A program made the position numbers and the translations under genes. A stretch of DNA of 64,000 nucleotides, taken from the NCBI RefSeq assembly GCF_003671765.1, contig NZ_QPIB01000007.1, positions 379,536-443,535 on the forward strand, written 5' to 3'. The DNA is from Xenophilus sp. E41. Its GTDB lineage: Bacteria > Pseudomonadota > Gammaproteobacteria > Burkholderiales > Burkholderiaceae_C. Shown one piece after another: positions 56,043 to 64,000 of the stretch (position 1 is its first letter; each line of letters starts with the position of its first letter). The notes beneath the pieces were generated by a model that made no database searches, had not been told where the DNA came from, and saw nothing but the letters and a program-made list of their open reading frames with translations.

Positions 56043-57374
56043 TCAGATCCTCGGAGACAGGCCGTCGGCCAGCGACAGGCGGTACGCCCGGATGCCGGGC
56101 AGCAGGCTGGCCAGCCAGCCGGCGGCGAGCAGCCCGCCCAGCAGCAGCCATTCGTTCAGTGTAGGGGCCGACAGCTGCAGCGCGAGGCCGTACTGCGCCT
56201 GCAACCACGGCCCCAGTGCGGCGATGCCCAGGGCCGCCAGCAGGGCGCCCAGCGCCACGCCCAGCACGGTGACGATGGCGCCTTCGAGCGCCAGCAGCGC
56301 CAGCACGTGGCGCAGGCTCGCGCCGACGGCGCGCAGCACGGCCAGCTCGCGCCGCCGCTCGTTGAGCCCGGCCATCACCACCGACACCAACCCGGCCAGG
56401 CTGACGATGCCCACCAGGCCCGACATCGCGAGCAGCGCCTTCTCGCCCACGCCGATCACCTGCCACAGTTCGTCGAGCGCCACGCCGGGCAGGATGCCCA
56501 TCAGCGGCTCCTCGGGATAGGTCGACACCCAGCGCTGCACCGAGAACACGGCGGCGCGGTTCTTCAGGCCGACCAGCGCGGCCGTGACGTTCTTGGGCGT
56601 GAGGTCGAACTTGCGCACCTGCTCGGCGCTGATCTTCACGCCGGGCATCGGCGCACCGCCGACCCATTCGAGATGGATGGCCTCCATCGCCTCCAGCCCG
56701 ATGTGCACGGTGCGGTCGATGGGCGTGCCGGTGCGCTTGAGGATGCCGACCACCGTGAAGGGCTTGTCGGCATGTTCGGGCGTGAGCTCGCCGCTGCCGT
56801 GGGCCAGGGTGATCTGCTTGCCGACGTGGTAGCCCAGCTGCTCGGCCACGTCCGCGCCCACCACCGCATCGAACAAACCCGTTGGCCCCGAGGATTGGGC
56901 TGAGCCCGATCCGCCCCCCGAGGGGGGCAAAGAAGCTGGGGGCGGCCCGGCGCTTCTTTGGGAGAACACCTTGCCCTCGGCCAGCAACTGCTCGCCGCGG
57001 CGCACGTGGTCGAAGTAGGCCGGCGTGGTGGCCACCACCGGAAAGCCGCGGTGCGAATCGCCCAGCGACAGCGGCACCACCCAGGCCACGCCCTTGTGCG
57101 CCTCCAGCGCCTGCACGCTCTTCCACGCGATGTTGTTGGTCGCACTGCCGATGTGGAACACCGAGTACAGCAGCAGCTGCGTGCTGCCCGTGCGCGCGCC
57201 CACGATCAGGTCCGTGCCCGACACGGCCGACGCGAAGTTCTCGCGCAGCTCGGTGCGGATGCGCTCCACCCCCAGCAGCAGCAGCGTCGCGAGCGCGATC
57301 GACAGCACCGTCAGCGACAGCGTGAAGCGCCGGTTCCAGGCGCTCTTCCAGGCAATGGCGAGGAGGGCGTTCAT
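56043..57374 (-). CDS. ABC transporter permease, MacB/FtsX type
   Basis: 443 residues. One N-terminal helix (about 18-36), a large extracytoplasmic domain, and three C-terminal helices (about 325-345, 372-395, 410-430) with the FtsX-domain motif LNERRRELAVLRAVGAS. Residues 138-166 are a low-complexity Gly/Ser/Pro stretch encoded by hairpin-forming DNA (R3), which looks inserted into the MacB-like periplasmic domain. It pairs with the ATPase encoded upstream. Confidence 0.9.
   Translation of the reverse strand: MNALLAIAWKSAWNRRFTLSLTVLSIALATLLLLGVERIRTELRENFASAVSGTDLIVGARTGSTQLLLYSVFHIGSATNNIAWKSVQALEAHKGVAWVVPLSLGDSHRGFPVVATTPAYFDHVRRGEQLLAEGKVFSQRSAGPPPASLPPSGGGSGSAQSSGPTGLFDAVVGADVAEQLGYHVGKQITLAHGSGELTPEHADKPFTVVGILKRTGTPIDRTVHIGLEAMEAIHLEWVGGAPMPGVKISAEQVRKFDLTPKNVTAALVGLKNRAAVFSVQRWVSTYPEEPLMGILPGVALDELWQVIGVGEKALLAMSGLVGIVSLAGLVSVVMAGLNERRRELAVLRAVGASLRHVLALLALEGAIVTVLGVALGALLAALGIAALGPWLQAQYGLALQLSAPTLNEWLLLGGLLAAGWLASLLPGIRAYRLSLADGLSPRI
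56880..56965. repeat. R3: hairpin-rich insert within the permease gene
   Basis: Two adjacent inverted repeats: GCCCCCCGAGGGGGGC (56913-56928) and CAAAGAAGC / GCTTCTTTG (56928-56936, 56952-56960). In frame, no stop. It encodes residues 138-166 of the permease, which do not fit the rest of the domain in composition. Its boundaries are approximate. Confidence 0.55.
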
Positions 57375-57395
57375 GGATACGGATGCGGGAACCGT

Positions 57396-57500
57396 ACGCG
57401 AAGGACGCGAAGGTCTCGCGAAGGACGCGAAAAAGACAGCGGGAAAATTTTCATTGAATTCTTTTGCGACCTTCGCGGGACCTTTGCGCCTTTCGCGTAT
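57396..57500. repeat. R2 palindromic element, copy C (between ABC genes)
   Basis: About 105 bp. The left end TACGCGAAGGACGCGAAGG and the right end CCTTTGCGCCTTTCGCGTA are inverted; the centre is AT-rich. It fills most of the 144-bp gap between the ATPase and permease genes. Confidence 0.85.
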
Positions 57501-57518
57501 GGAGGTCCGATCCCGTTT

Positions 57519-58211
57519 TCATGCCACCGCCGAAACCGCCGCACGGTTGATCTCGGGCAAGAGCACGTGGCGCGCGAAGCGGTCGGCGATGCGGCGGTCG
57601 TGGCTCACGAAGACGAGGGCGCTGCCGTTGGCTTCGCAGGCCGCCAGCAGCACGTCGAGGAAGGCCTCGCGCCGGTCCTCGTCGAGGGCGGAGGTGGGCT
57701 CGTCGGCGATGACCAGCTCGGGCCGGCCGATGAGCGCACGCGCGGCGGCCACGCGCTGCTGCTGGCCCACCGACAGCTGCAGGGCGGTGCGCTGCCACAG
57801 CTCGGCGGGCAGGCCCATGCGGGCGAGCAGTTCCTCGGCCTGTGCGCGCGACCCCTGCACACGTCGTCGTGCCGAGAAGCGGCAGGGCAGCAGCACGTTG
57901 TCCATCACGCTCAGGTAGGGCAGCAGGTTGAACTGCTGGAAGATGTAGCCCACGTGCGCGACGCGGCAGCGGTCGCGCGCGCTGCCGCCCATGGCAGCCC
58001 AGTCGTGGCCCAGCAGGCACACGCGGCCGCTGTCCGCCACCAGCACGCCGGCCAGCAGCGACAGCAGCGTGCTCTTGCCGCAGCCGCTGGGGCCATGCAG
58101 GAACACGGCCTCGCCGGCGCGCACCTCGAAGCGCTCGATGTCGATGCACGGCGCGGCGGCGCCGGGCCAGGCGAAGCGCAGGTCCTGCGCCTGCAGGACT
58201 ACGGAGCTCAT
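57519..58211 (-). CDS. ABC transporter ATP-binding protein (LolD/MacB-like)
   Basis: 230 residues. Walker A GPSGCGKST is at 40-48, Q-loop IFQQFNLLPYLSVMDNVLLP, signature LSVGQQQR, Walker B LVIADEPTSALD, and H-loop FVSHDRR. Subfamily features match LolD/MacB-type mechanotransmission exporters or FtsX-associated importers. Downstream of the DUF2796 gene (72-bp gap) and upstream of its permease, with an R2 repeat between them. Confidence 0.93.
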   Translation of the reverse strand: MSSVVLQAQDLRFAWPGAAAPCIDIERFEVRAGEAVFLHGPSGCGKSTLLSLLAGVLVADSGRVCLLGHDWAAMGGSARDRCRVAHVGYIFQQFNLLPYLSVMDNVLLPCRFSARRRVQGSRAQAEELLARMGLPAELWQRTALQLSVGQQQRVAAARALIGRPELVIADEPTSALDEDRREAFLDVLLAACEANGSALVFVSHDRRIADRFARHVLLPEINRAAVSAVA

Positions 58212-58283
58212 TGGATAGCCCCCGCGCGACGCGCTGCGGTGCAAACTCCCTTCGGAGCGGCCGGGCGCGGGCTCATGCGCGCG

Positions 58284-58853
58284 TCACTTGCCCCAGCCGA
58301 TGCGGGCGCTGCCGGACGCGGGTCGCTTCAGGCTGCGCTTGAACTGGCCATCGGGCGCGGCGATCTCGGCCTCGATCTGACGCGTGGCGGGAAATGCCTC
58401 GAACAGCTGCGTGTCGACGAAGCGCGCCTTGGCCGCATTGGTGCAGTTGAAGGCGAAGCTGGCCTCCAGTTCCGCATGCCCGTCCTTGTCGGGCTCGGCC
58501 TTGCCCAGGCCGAGCGCGGCCGATTCGAGCTGCACCGGGCCGAGCTTGCAGCCGGCGGCCGGGTCGATCTGGAACAGGTGGTCGGCCGCACGAAGGCGTG
58601 CCACCATCTGCTCGACCGCGTTCTTCTCGACGTCGGTGCGCGGCGCGCGCTCGAAGCCCAGCAGGTTGTCCAGCGGCGACTCCATCTCGATCGTGACCGA
58701 CGGGCCGTCGACGGCGATGCCGAGCTCGACCTTGCCGTGCACGTGCGCATGCTGGGCGCGCTGCGCCAGCGCCGGTGAGGACAGCAGCACGGCGCCGGCC
58801 GTGAACAGCGAAAGGACGAGAAAGGTGCGGAAGAAGGGTCGTGTCATGCGCAT
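58284..58853 (-). CDS. DUF2796 (ZrgA-like) periplasmic protein
   Basis: 189 residues, signal peptide cleaved after residue 30 (ALA). Mature start QRAQHAHVHGKVELGIAVDG has clustered His, and the core ESPLDNLLGFERAPRTDVEKNAV is characteristic of DUF2796. ZrgA of Vibrio belongs to this family and takes part in zinc uptake together with ABC components, so a zinc role is plausible here. The long His-rich loop of ZrgA is not seen, which weakens the functional transfer. Starts 9 bp from the sulfurtransferase stop. Confidence 0.85.
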   Translation of the reverse strand: MRMTRPFFRTFLVLSLFTAGAVLLSSPALAQRAQHAHVHGKVELGIAVDGPSVTIEMESPLDNLLGFERAPRTDVEKNAVEQMVARLRAADHLFQIDPAAGCKLGPVQLESAALGLGKAEPDKDGHAELEASFAFNCTNAAKARFVDTQLFEAFPATRQIEAEIAAPDGQFKRSLKRPASGSARIGWGK

Positions 58854-58862
58854 CGTCAGCGG

Positions 58863-59774
58863 TCAGGGCTGCGGCCCCTGGCGGGTCGGCAGGCCCGGTG
58901 TGTTGCTCCATTCGCTCCAGCTGCCGGCGTACAGGGCCGGGGTGCCCAGGCCGGCGATCTGCATCGCCAGCACATTGGGCACGGCGCTCACGCCGCTGCC
59001 GCAGTGGTGCACCACGGTGGCGGGATCGCGCCCGGCCAGCAGCGCCTCGAATTCGGCGCGCAACTGCTCGGCAGGCTTGAAGCGGCCATCGGCCGTCAGG
59101 TTGTCGGCGAAGGGGCGGTTCAGCGCCCCGGGGATGTGACCGGCGATCGGGTCCAGAGGTTCCACCTCGCCGCGGTAACGAGGTGCAGCACGGGCATCGA
59201 CGAGGGTCTGCGCGGGATCGTCCAGTCCGGCCGCGACCGTCTTCGTGTCGACCAGCCGCACCAAGGGCGCACCCGGCACGAAGTTGGTCTGGAAGTGCGC
59301 CGGCTCTTCGCCCGCCTTCGCGGGCAGGCCCGCCGCCTGCCAGGCCTGCAGCCCGCCGTCGAGCACGGCCACCGCGTCGTGGCCCATCCACTTGAGCATC
59401 CACCACAGGCGCCCACAGTAGTTGGCACCGTTGCGGTCGTAGACCACGGCCTGCATGTCGTTGGCCAGCCCCACCGACGACAGCCAGGCCGCGAACTTCT
59501 CCCGGCTGGGCAGCGGGTGGCGTCCGCCCGATGCGGGCTTGTCGGCCTCCTGCGCGACCAGCACCTGGCCGCCCGGGCCCGGGTGGCCATGTCTGGCACT
59601 GAGGTCGGTGTCGAGGTTGGCGTACACCGCGCCCGGGATGTGGGCGTCGAGGTACTGCGCCGGCCCGACCTCGGGCTTCGTGAGGTCGAAGGTGCAGTCG
59701 AAGATGCGCAGCGGCGCCTTGGCATCGATCAGTGCCTGCAGTTGCGAAACGGAGATGAGCGTCGAGTAGGTCAT
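58863..59774 (-). CDS. Sulfurtransferase (3-mercaptopyruvate type, two rhodanese domains)
   Basis: 303 residues. The N-terminal inactive rhodanese domain covers about 5-150 (HIPGAVYANLDTDLSA, VVYDRNGANYCGRLWWML) and the C-terminal active one about 170-295. The catalytic Cys258 loop reads CGSGVSA, closer to the CGSGVT of mercaptopyruvate sulfurtransferases than to the CRKGVT of thiosulfate sulfurtransferases. No signal peptide, hence cytosolic. It is followed 9 bp later by the DUF2796 gene, so it may be co-transcribed with the ABC locus. Confidence 0.9.
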   Translation of the reverse strand: MTYSTLISVSQLQALIDAKAPLRIFDCTFDLTKPEVGPAQYLDAHIPGAVYANLDTDLSARHGHPGPGGQVLVAQEADKPASGGRHPLPSREKFAAWLSSVGLANDMQAVVYDRNGANYCGRLWWMLKWMGHDAVAVLDGGLQAWQAAGLPAKAGEEPAHFQTNFVPGAPLVRLVDTKTVAAGLDDPAQTLVDARAAPRYRGEVEPLDPIAGHIPGALNRPFADNLTADGRFKPAEQLRAEFEALLAGRDPATVVHHCGSGVSAVPNVLAMQIAGLGTPALYAGSWSEWSNTPGLPTRQGPQP

Positions 59775-59873
59775 GGCAGGTGGGCTGGAGGCGCGCGCCT
59801 GGCGCGCGGCAACCATTGTGCGGGCACCCGCGGCCATTCTGGACGGCGGGGCTTTGGCCGACCTGACTCGTGT

Positions 59874-60797
59874 TCAGTGCTCTTCGGCCGGCGCCTTGGG
59901 CACCGCGCGCTGGCGCAGCACCGTGGCCAGGATGCCGCTGCCGATGATCAGCGCGATGCCGCCCCAGCCGGCCAGGTCGATGCGGTCGCCGAACAGCAGC
60001 ACGCTGTAGAGCGCGCCGAACACGATGCCCGAGTACTGCAGGTTGGCCACCACCAGCGTGGCGGCCTGGGTCTTGGCGCTGGCGTAGGCCCGCGTCAGGC
60101 ACAACTGGCCCAGGGCGGCCAGCACACCCACCGGCAGCAGCCACAGCGCATGCGCCCAGGACCAGGCCGACACACCGGTGAAGAGCATCCACAGCGCGCC
60201 GGTCACGGTGGAGCCCACGGCGAAGTAGAAGACGGTGCGCGTCTCGGGCTCGCCGATGCGCGACAGCGCGATCACCTGCATGTAGGCGAAGGCGGCGGCC
60301 ATGCCCGACAGCAGGCCCACCAGGCCGGCGAAGGCGTCGGCACCCTGCGTGCTGGGCTTGAGCAGCAGCACCACCCCCACGAAGCCGGCCACCACCGTGA
60401 GCGTGAGCGGCCCCTGCAGCGGTGGCAGCGGCACGCGGCCGTTGCGCCCGGGCACCGGCGCCCACGCGAGCAGCGCGCCACCGACGAGAAAGGCCGCGAT
60501 CCAGATGCTGCTCATGTAGTTCAGCGTCATGGCCGTGGCCAGCGGCATGTGGGCGATGGCGTAGAACCAGGCGCCCAGCGATGCGGTGCCGATGATGCTG
60601 CGCCAGGCGTGCATGCCGGGGTACTGCGTCTTCAGCGTCACGCCCTGGCGGCGGGCCAGCGCGGCCAGCACGACCATGCCGATCACGCCGCGCCAGAACA
60701 CGATCTCGGAACTGGCGAACCAGGCCGAGGCGATCTTCACGCACACGCCCATGCTCGCGAAGAGCAGGGCCGACAGCAGCATCCAGAGGCTTTGCAT
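59874..60797 (-). CDS. EamA/DMT-family permease
   Basis: 307 residues with about ten hydrophobic segments in two EamA halves (first SLWMLLSALLFASMGVCVKIA ..., second AGLVGLLSGMAAAFAYMQVIAL ...). Conserved first-half pattern FWRGVIG and second-half GIVFGALYSVLLFGDRI. Probably exports metabolites, substrate unknown. Transcribed in line with the Rieske oxygenase gene upstream (106-bp gap containing R1 copy 10) and the sulfurtransferase gene downstream. Confidence 0.92.
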   Translation of the reverse strand: MQSLWMLLSALLFASMGVCVKIASAWFASSEIVFWRGVIGMVVLAALARRQGVTLKTQYPGMHAWRSIIGTASLGAWFYAIAHMPLATAMTLNYMSSIWIAAFLVGGALLAWAPVPGRNGRVPLPPLQGPLTLTVVAGFVGVVLLLKPSTQGADAFAGLVGLLSGMAAAFAYMQVIALSRIGEPETRTVFYFAVGSTVTGALWMLFTGVSAWSWAHALWLLPVGVLAALGQLCLTRAYASAKTQAATLVVANLQYSGIVFGALYSVLLFGDRIDLAGWGGIALIIGSGILATVLRQRAVPKAPAEEH

Positions 60798-60878
60798 GCC
60801 GCTCGTTCTCAGTGCATGAAGGAACAAAGGCGTCGCGAGCCGAATCGGCCCGTAACGCGCGCCGGTCGTGCGCCAGCA

Positions 60879-60895
60879 GCTATGAATTCGATAGC
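60879..60895. repeat. R1 dispersed palindrome, copy 10
   Basis: GCTATGAATTCGATAGC, perfect arms, 7-base gap that itself contains GAATTC, preceded by GCA and followed by AGA. Lies in the gap between the Rieske oxygenase and EamA genes. Confidence 0.88.
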
Positions 60896-60903
60896 AGACA
60901 GCC

Positions 60904-62067
60904 TCACCGGCGCACTGCCGCCAGCCGCGCCAGCGCATCGGGCGAGGCCTGCAGCTCGCGCCGGTACCACTCGTGGAAGTGCTGCATGCCGTCCTCCATC
61001 GGGCTCTGGTAGGGGCCGACCTCGTTGTCGCCGCGCTGCAGCAGCGCCTTGCGGCCGGCGTCCATGCGCTCGGCGATCTCGTCGTCCTCGATGCAAGTCT
61101 CCATGTAGGCGGCCTGTTGCGCCTCGACGAACTCGCGCTCGAAGGCGACGATCTCCTCGGGGTAATAGAACTCGACCATGTTCATGGTCTTGTCCGGCCC
61201 CATCGGGTGCAGGGTCGAGACGGTGAGCACGTGCGGATACCACTCGACCATGATGTGCGGGTAGTAGGTCAGCCAGATGGCGCCGTACTCCGGCGGCTTG
61301 CCCTCGCGGTACTTGAGCAGCTGCTCGTGCCAGCGCTGGTACACCGGGCTGCCGGCACGGCCGAGACGGTTGGCCACGCCCACGGTCTGCACCGAATAGC
61401 GCGGCTTGAATTCCCAGCGCAGGTCCTCGCAGGTCACGAAGTTGCCCAGGCCCGGGTGGAAGGGGCCGACGTGGTAGTCCTCGAGGTAGACCTCGATGAA
61501 GGTCTTCCAGTTGTAGTTGCACTCGTGCATCTCGACCCGGTCGAGCTGGTAGCCGGTGAAGTCGAGCGTGCTGCGCGGGCCCATGTGGGCGAGGTCGGCG
61601 GCTACGTCGCGGCCGTTCTTTTCGAACAGCAGGCCGTTCCATTCCTGCAGCTCCCAGGTGCGCAGGTTGAGGCACGGGTCTTCGGCGAAATGGGGCGCAC
61701 CCAGCAGCGTGCCGGTGGGCTGCGGGCCGGCGGCGTTGTAGGTCCAGCGGTGCAGCGGGCAGACGATGTGGCCGCTGCCCCGCGCATCGAGCGCGCCGCG
61801 GCCCTTCATGATCACGGCCTGCCGGTGGCGGCACACGTTGGACACGAGCTCCACCCCGCGCGGCGTGTGCAGCAGCGCACGGCCCTCGTGCTCCTGGGGC
61901 AGGGCGTAGAAGTCGCCCGGCTCGGGCACGGCCAGGCAATGGCCGACGTAGCGGGGACCCTTGGCGAAGAAGGTTTCCATCTCGAGCGCATACAGCGCCG
62001 GATCGAAATACGCGGAAACCGGGAGTTGGCTCGAGGCCTGCTGCAGTTGAAGACTTAAATCAGACAT
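60904..62067 (-). CDS. Rieske non-heme iron oxygenase, alpha subunit type
   Basis: 387 residues from MSDLSLQLQQASSQ; the frame is open upstream without a better start. Rieske ligands Cys79, His81, Cys103 and His106 (CRH ... CPLH). Mononuclear iron site His199 and His204 in EDYHVGPFHPGL, with the bridging Asp197. No beta subunit, ferredoxin or reductase gene is adjacent, so it depends on electron carriers encoded elsewhere. It resembles oxygenases acting on quaternary amines or aromatic acids, but the substrate cannot be called. Confidence 0.88.
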   Translation of the reverse strand: MSDLSLQLQQASSQLPVSAYFDPALYALEMETFFAKGPRYVGHCLAVPEPGDFYALPQEHEGRALLHTPRGVELVSNVCRHRQAVIMKGRGALDARGSGHIVCPLHRWTYNAAGPQPTGTLLGAPHFAEDPCLNLRTWELQEWNGLLFEKNGRDVAADLAHMGPRSTLDFTGYQLDRVEMHECNYNWKTFIEVYLEDYHVGPFHPGLGNFVTCEDLRWEFKPRYSVQTVGVANRLGRAGSPVYQRWHEQLLKYREGKPPEYGAIWLTYYPHIMVEWYPHVLTVSTLHPMGPDKTMNMVEFYYPEEIVAFEREFVEAQQAAYMETCIEDDEIAERMDAGRKALLQRGDNEVGPYQSPMEDGMQHFHEWYRRELQASPDALARLAAVRR

Positions 62068-62236
62068 GGGTGACCTGACCAAGCCCCCCCACAGGGAGGG
62101 AAAAACCAAAATGCCCCGCCTCACTCCTGCGACTGAGCCGGCATCGAAACGGGTGTTCGGGCCGGCATCTCCGCGGAAAAAGTTGCGCCGGCCCACAGGA
62201 AAGCAGGCCGGCGCGGGGATGAGAGGGGATTGTACC

Positions 62237-62275
62237 CCGGACATATCTGTCCGGCCCGGCCCGCCCTTCTAGAAT
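62237..62275. promoter_or_regulatory. Perfect dyad over the promoter of xseB-ispA-dxs
   Basis: CCGGACA-TATC-TGTCCGG (62237-62254) is an 18-bp perfect interrupted palindrome. A promoter reads -35 CTGTCC (62247-62252), 17-bp spacer, -10 TAGAAT (62270-62275), so the dyad overlaps the -35. The region is shared with the divergent Rieske oxygenase gene (62068-62301 has no gene). A repressor binding the dyad would control isoprenoid genes and perhaps the oxygenase. Confidence 0.5.
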
Positions 62276-62301
62276 GGCCGGTTTTCACCCACGGTCTTTG
62301 C

Positions 62302-62553
62302 ATGCCCAAGGCGCCTTCCTCGTCCCCCGCTTCCGATGCCGCGGCACTGCCCGCCAGCTACGAGGCGGGCCTGCAGGAACTCGAACAGCTCGTCGCCGCG
62401 CTGGAGTCCGGCCAGCTGCCGCTGGACCAGCTGCTGGTGAGCTACCAGCGCGGCGCGGCGCTGCTCGCCTTCTGCCGCGACAAGCTCCAGGCCGTGGAAG
62501 ACCAGATCAAGGTGCTGGACGCCGGCAGCCTCAAGACATGGTCGGCGCAGTGA
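62302..62553 (+). CDS. xseB: Exodeoxyribonuclease VII small subunit
   Basis: 83 residues. The family core [45 protein letters not shown] is complete. XseB binds XseA, encoded elsewhere, to form the single-strand exonuclease. ATG 62302 is chosen over an upstream in-frame ATG at 62230 that lies inside the promoter. xseB-ispA-dxs is a conserved operon in proteobacteria. Confidence 0.96.
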   Translation: MPKAPSSSPASDAAALPASYEAGLQELEQLVAALESGQLPLDQLLVSYQRGAALLAFCRDKLQAVEDQIKVLDAGSLKTWSAQ

Positions 62554-63485
62554 GCGGCGTGTCGCAGCGCTGGAGCGAGCACCAGCTGGCCGACTGGGCC
62601 GAGCCGCAGCTCGCGCGCGTCGAGGCGGCGCTGTCGCGCTGGGTGGGCATCGATGCCCCGGTGCTGCTCGGCGAGGCCATGCGTTATGCGGTGCTCGATG
62701 GCGGCAAGCGCCTTCGACCGCTGCTGGTGCTGGCCGCGAGCGAAGCGGTGGCGCCGCTCGCCCCGGCGGGCACCGCCATCGGCGAGGCGGCGCTGCGCGC
62801 GGCCTGTGCGGTCGAACTGATCCATGCCTATTCGCTCGTGCACGACGACCTGCCCTGCATGGACAACGACGTGTTGCGCCGTGGCAAGCCCACCGTGCAC
62901 GTGAAGTTCGGCGAGGCCGATGCGCTGCTGGCCGGCGACGCGCTGCAGGCGCTGGCCTTCGAACTGCTGGTGCCCGACGAGGCGGACATTCCCGCCACCG
63001 TGCAGGCGCGGCTGGTGCGCCTGCTGACGCGGGCGGCCGGCAGCCAGGGCATGGCCGGCGGCCAGGCCATCGACCTGGCCAGCGTCGGCCGCCGCCTGAG
63101 CGAAGCCGAACTGCGCGAGATGCATCGCCTCAAGACCGGCGCGCTGCTGCAAGGCAGCGTCGAGATGGGCGCGGCCTGCGCGGGCGATCTGCCCGAGCTC
63201 GCGCTGGCCGGCCTGCGCGAGTACGGCGCGGCCATCGGGCTCGCGTTCCAGGTGGTGGACGACATCCTCGACGTCGTCGCCGATTCCCAGACGCTGGGCA
63301 AGACCGCCGGCAAGGACGCCGCGGCCGACAAGCCCACTTATGTGTCGCTGCTCGGCCTCGAAGGTGCACGCGCCAGTGCGCAGCAGCTGCTGGCGCAGGC
63401 GTTGGCCGCACTCGACCGCTCGGCGCTGTCAGACACGGCCGCATTGCGCGCACTCGCCCACATGGTCGTCGACCGCGACCGATAA
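62538..63485 (+). CDS. ispA: Farnesyl diphosphate synthase (geranyltranstransferase)
   Basis: Extends DMAPP/GPP with IPP to farnesyl diphosphate. 315 residues from ATG 62538, overlapping xseB by 16 bp; GTG 62550, in frame, would overlap by only 4 and cannot be excluded. First aspartate-rich motif [15 protein letters not shown], second [11 protein letters not shown]; also GGKRLRP and KTGALLQGS. Ten bp before dxs. Confidence 0.96.
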   Translation: MVGAVSGVSQRWSEHQLADWAEPQLARVEAALSRWVGIDAPVLLGEAMRYAVLDGGKRLRPLLVLAASEAVAPLAPAGTAIGEAALRAACAVELIHAYSLVHDDLPCMDNDVLRRGKPTVHVKFGEADALLAGDALQALAFELLVPDEADIPATVQARLVRLLTRAAGSQGMAGGQAIDLASVGRRLSEAELREMHRLKTGALLQGSVEMGAACAGDLPELALAGLREYGAAIGLAFQVVDDILDVVADSQTLGKTAGKDAAADKPTYVSLLGLEGARASAQQLLAQALAALDRSALSDTAALRALAHMVVDRDR

Positions 63486-63495
63486 AAATACCCCG

Positions 63496-64000
63496 ATGGC
63501 CCCACTGCTTCCCGAGATCAACGACCCCGCGGACCTGCGCCAGCTCGATCGCGAACAACTCAAGCAGGTGGCCGACGAGGTCCGCGCCTGCGTGCTCGAC
63601 AACGTCTCGCGCACCGGCGGCCACCTGAGCTCCAACCTGGGCACTGTGGAACTCACGGTGGCGCTGCACTACGTCTTCAACACGCCGGAAGACCGCATCG
63701 TGTGGGACGTGGGCCACCAGACCTACCCGCACAAGATCCTCACCGGCCGGCGCGAGCGCATGCCCACGCTGCGCCAGCTCGGCGGCATCTCGGGCTTTCC
63801 GCAGCGGGCCGAGAGCGTCTACGACACCTTCGGCACCGCGCATTCGTCGACCAGCATCTCGGCGGCGCTGGGCATGGCCATGGCCGCGCACCAGAAGGGC
63901 GAGGACCGCCACGCCATCGCCGTGATCGGCGACGGCGCGATGACCGCCGGCATGGCCTTCGAGGCGATGAACAACGCGGGCGTGAGCGACGACTGCAAGC
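63496..64000 (+). CDS. dxs: 1-deoxy-D-xylulose-5-phosphate synthase, N-terminal part (3' end outside window)
   Basis: First step of the MEP isoprenoid pathway; DXP also feeds PdxJ (16660-17436). 168 codons are visible from ATG 63496. N-terminal motifs: [36 protein letters not shown] (the substrate histidines), and [14 protein letters not shown]; the thiamine-diphosphate signature [18 protein letters not shown] follows. The gene continues past the window edge. Co-directional with ispA, gap 10 bp. Confidence 0.97.
   Translation, partial: MAPLLPEINDPADLRQLDREQLKQVADEVRACVLDNVSRTGGHLSSNLGTVELTVALHYVFNTPEDRIVWDVGHQTYPHKILTGRRERMPTLRQLGGISGFPQRAESVYDTFGTAHSSTSISAALGMAMAAHQKGEDRHAIAVIGDGAMTAGMAFEAMNNAGVSDDCK

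Overview
The window is a high-GC chromosomal segment of a Burkholderiales bacterium, most likely Comamonadaceae (Variovorax/Ramlibacter-like). The basis is gene order and protein flavour: plsX-fabHDG-acpP-fabF-rpoE-rseAB-mucD, lepA-lepB-rnc-era-recO-pdxJ-acpS-nagZ, leuC-leuD-leuB-asd-fimV-truA-trpFBA-accD and sdhCDAB-sdhE-gltA are all betaproteobacterial layouts. This is core genome: no prophage, transposase, CRISPR array, rRNA or tRNA gene was seen. The gene at each edge is cut by the window (plsX at the left, dxs at the right).

Layout. 1-5040 (+): fatty-acid and phospholipid initiation and elongation. 5063-9675 (+): an unknown two-helix membrane protein, then sigma-E, its anti-sigma factor RseA, RseB and a periplasmic Do-type protease, a complete envelope-stress module. 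9676-10197: a 520-bp non-coding gap with two terminators. 10198-18915 (+): translation factor LepA, signal peptidase, a small membrane protein, RNase III, Era, an unknown exported protein, RecO, PdxJ, AcpS and NagZ. 19239-22358 (-): LON-domain protein, LysS and a methyltransferase. 22410-22967 (+): YggT. 23041-36410 (-): LysR regulator, leuCDB, asd, fimV, truA, trpFBA and accD. 36658-41705 (-): the succinate dehydrogenase operon with its flavinylation factor and citrate synthase. A GntR regulator (-) diverges from mdh-tam-lyase-unknown-acnB (42933-48987, +), so most of the TCA cycle is clustered here. 49114-62067: accessory genes (FAD monooxygenase, GH15 glycosidase, acetyltransferase, a glutamine-rich DUF3300 lipoprotein, a DUF2796/ABC/DUF3299 export-or-metal locus, a sulfurtransferase, an EamA permease and an orphan Rieske oxygenase). 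62302-64000 (+): xseB-ispA-dxs, the isoprenoid entry genes.

The most unusual content is not a gene but dispersed repeats. Repeat R1 is a 17-bp interrupted palindrome, GCTAY-N7-RTAGC, with the gap always exactly 7. Nine exact copies, one with a single mismatch and one degenerate copy are scattered about every 3-10 kb. They lie in intergenic DNA, across stop codons (fabH, nagZ), and in frame inside genes (trpF, a CitE-like lyase, era, the gene before rpoE). Repeat R2 is an 80-105 bp palindromic element bounded by TACGCGAAGG and its complement, with three copies, two of them flanking leuD. A third element (R3) appears to be inserted in frame in an ABC permease. R1 is the best candidate here for an undescribed chromosomal signal.
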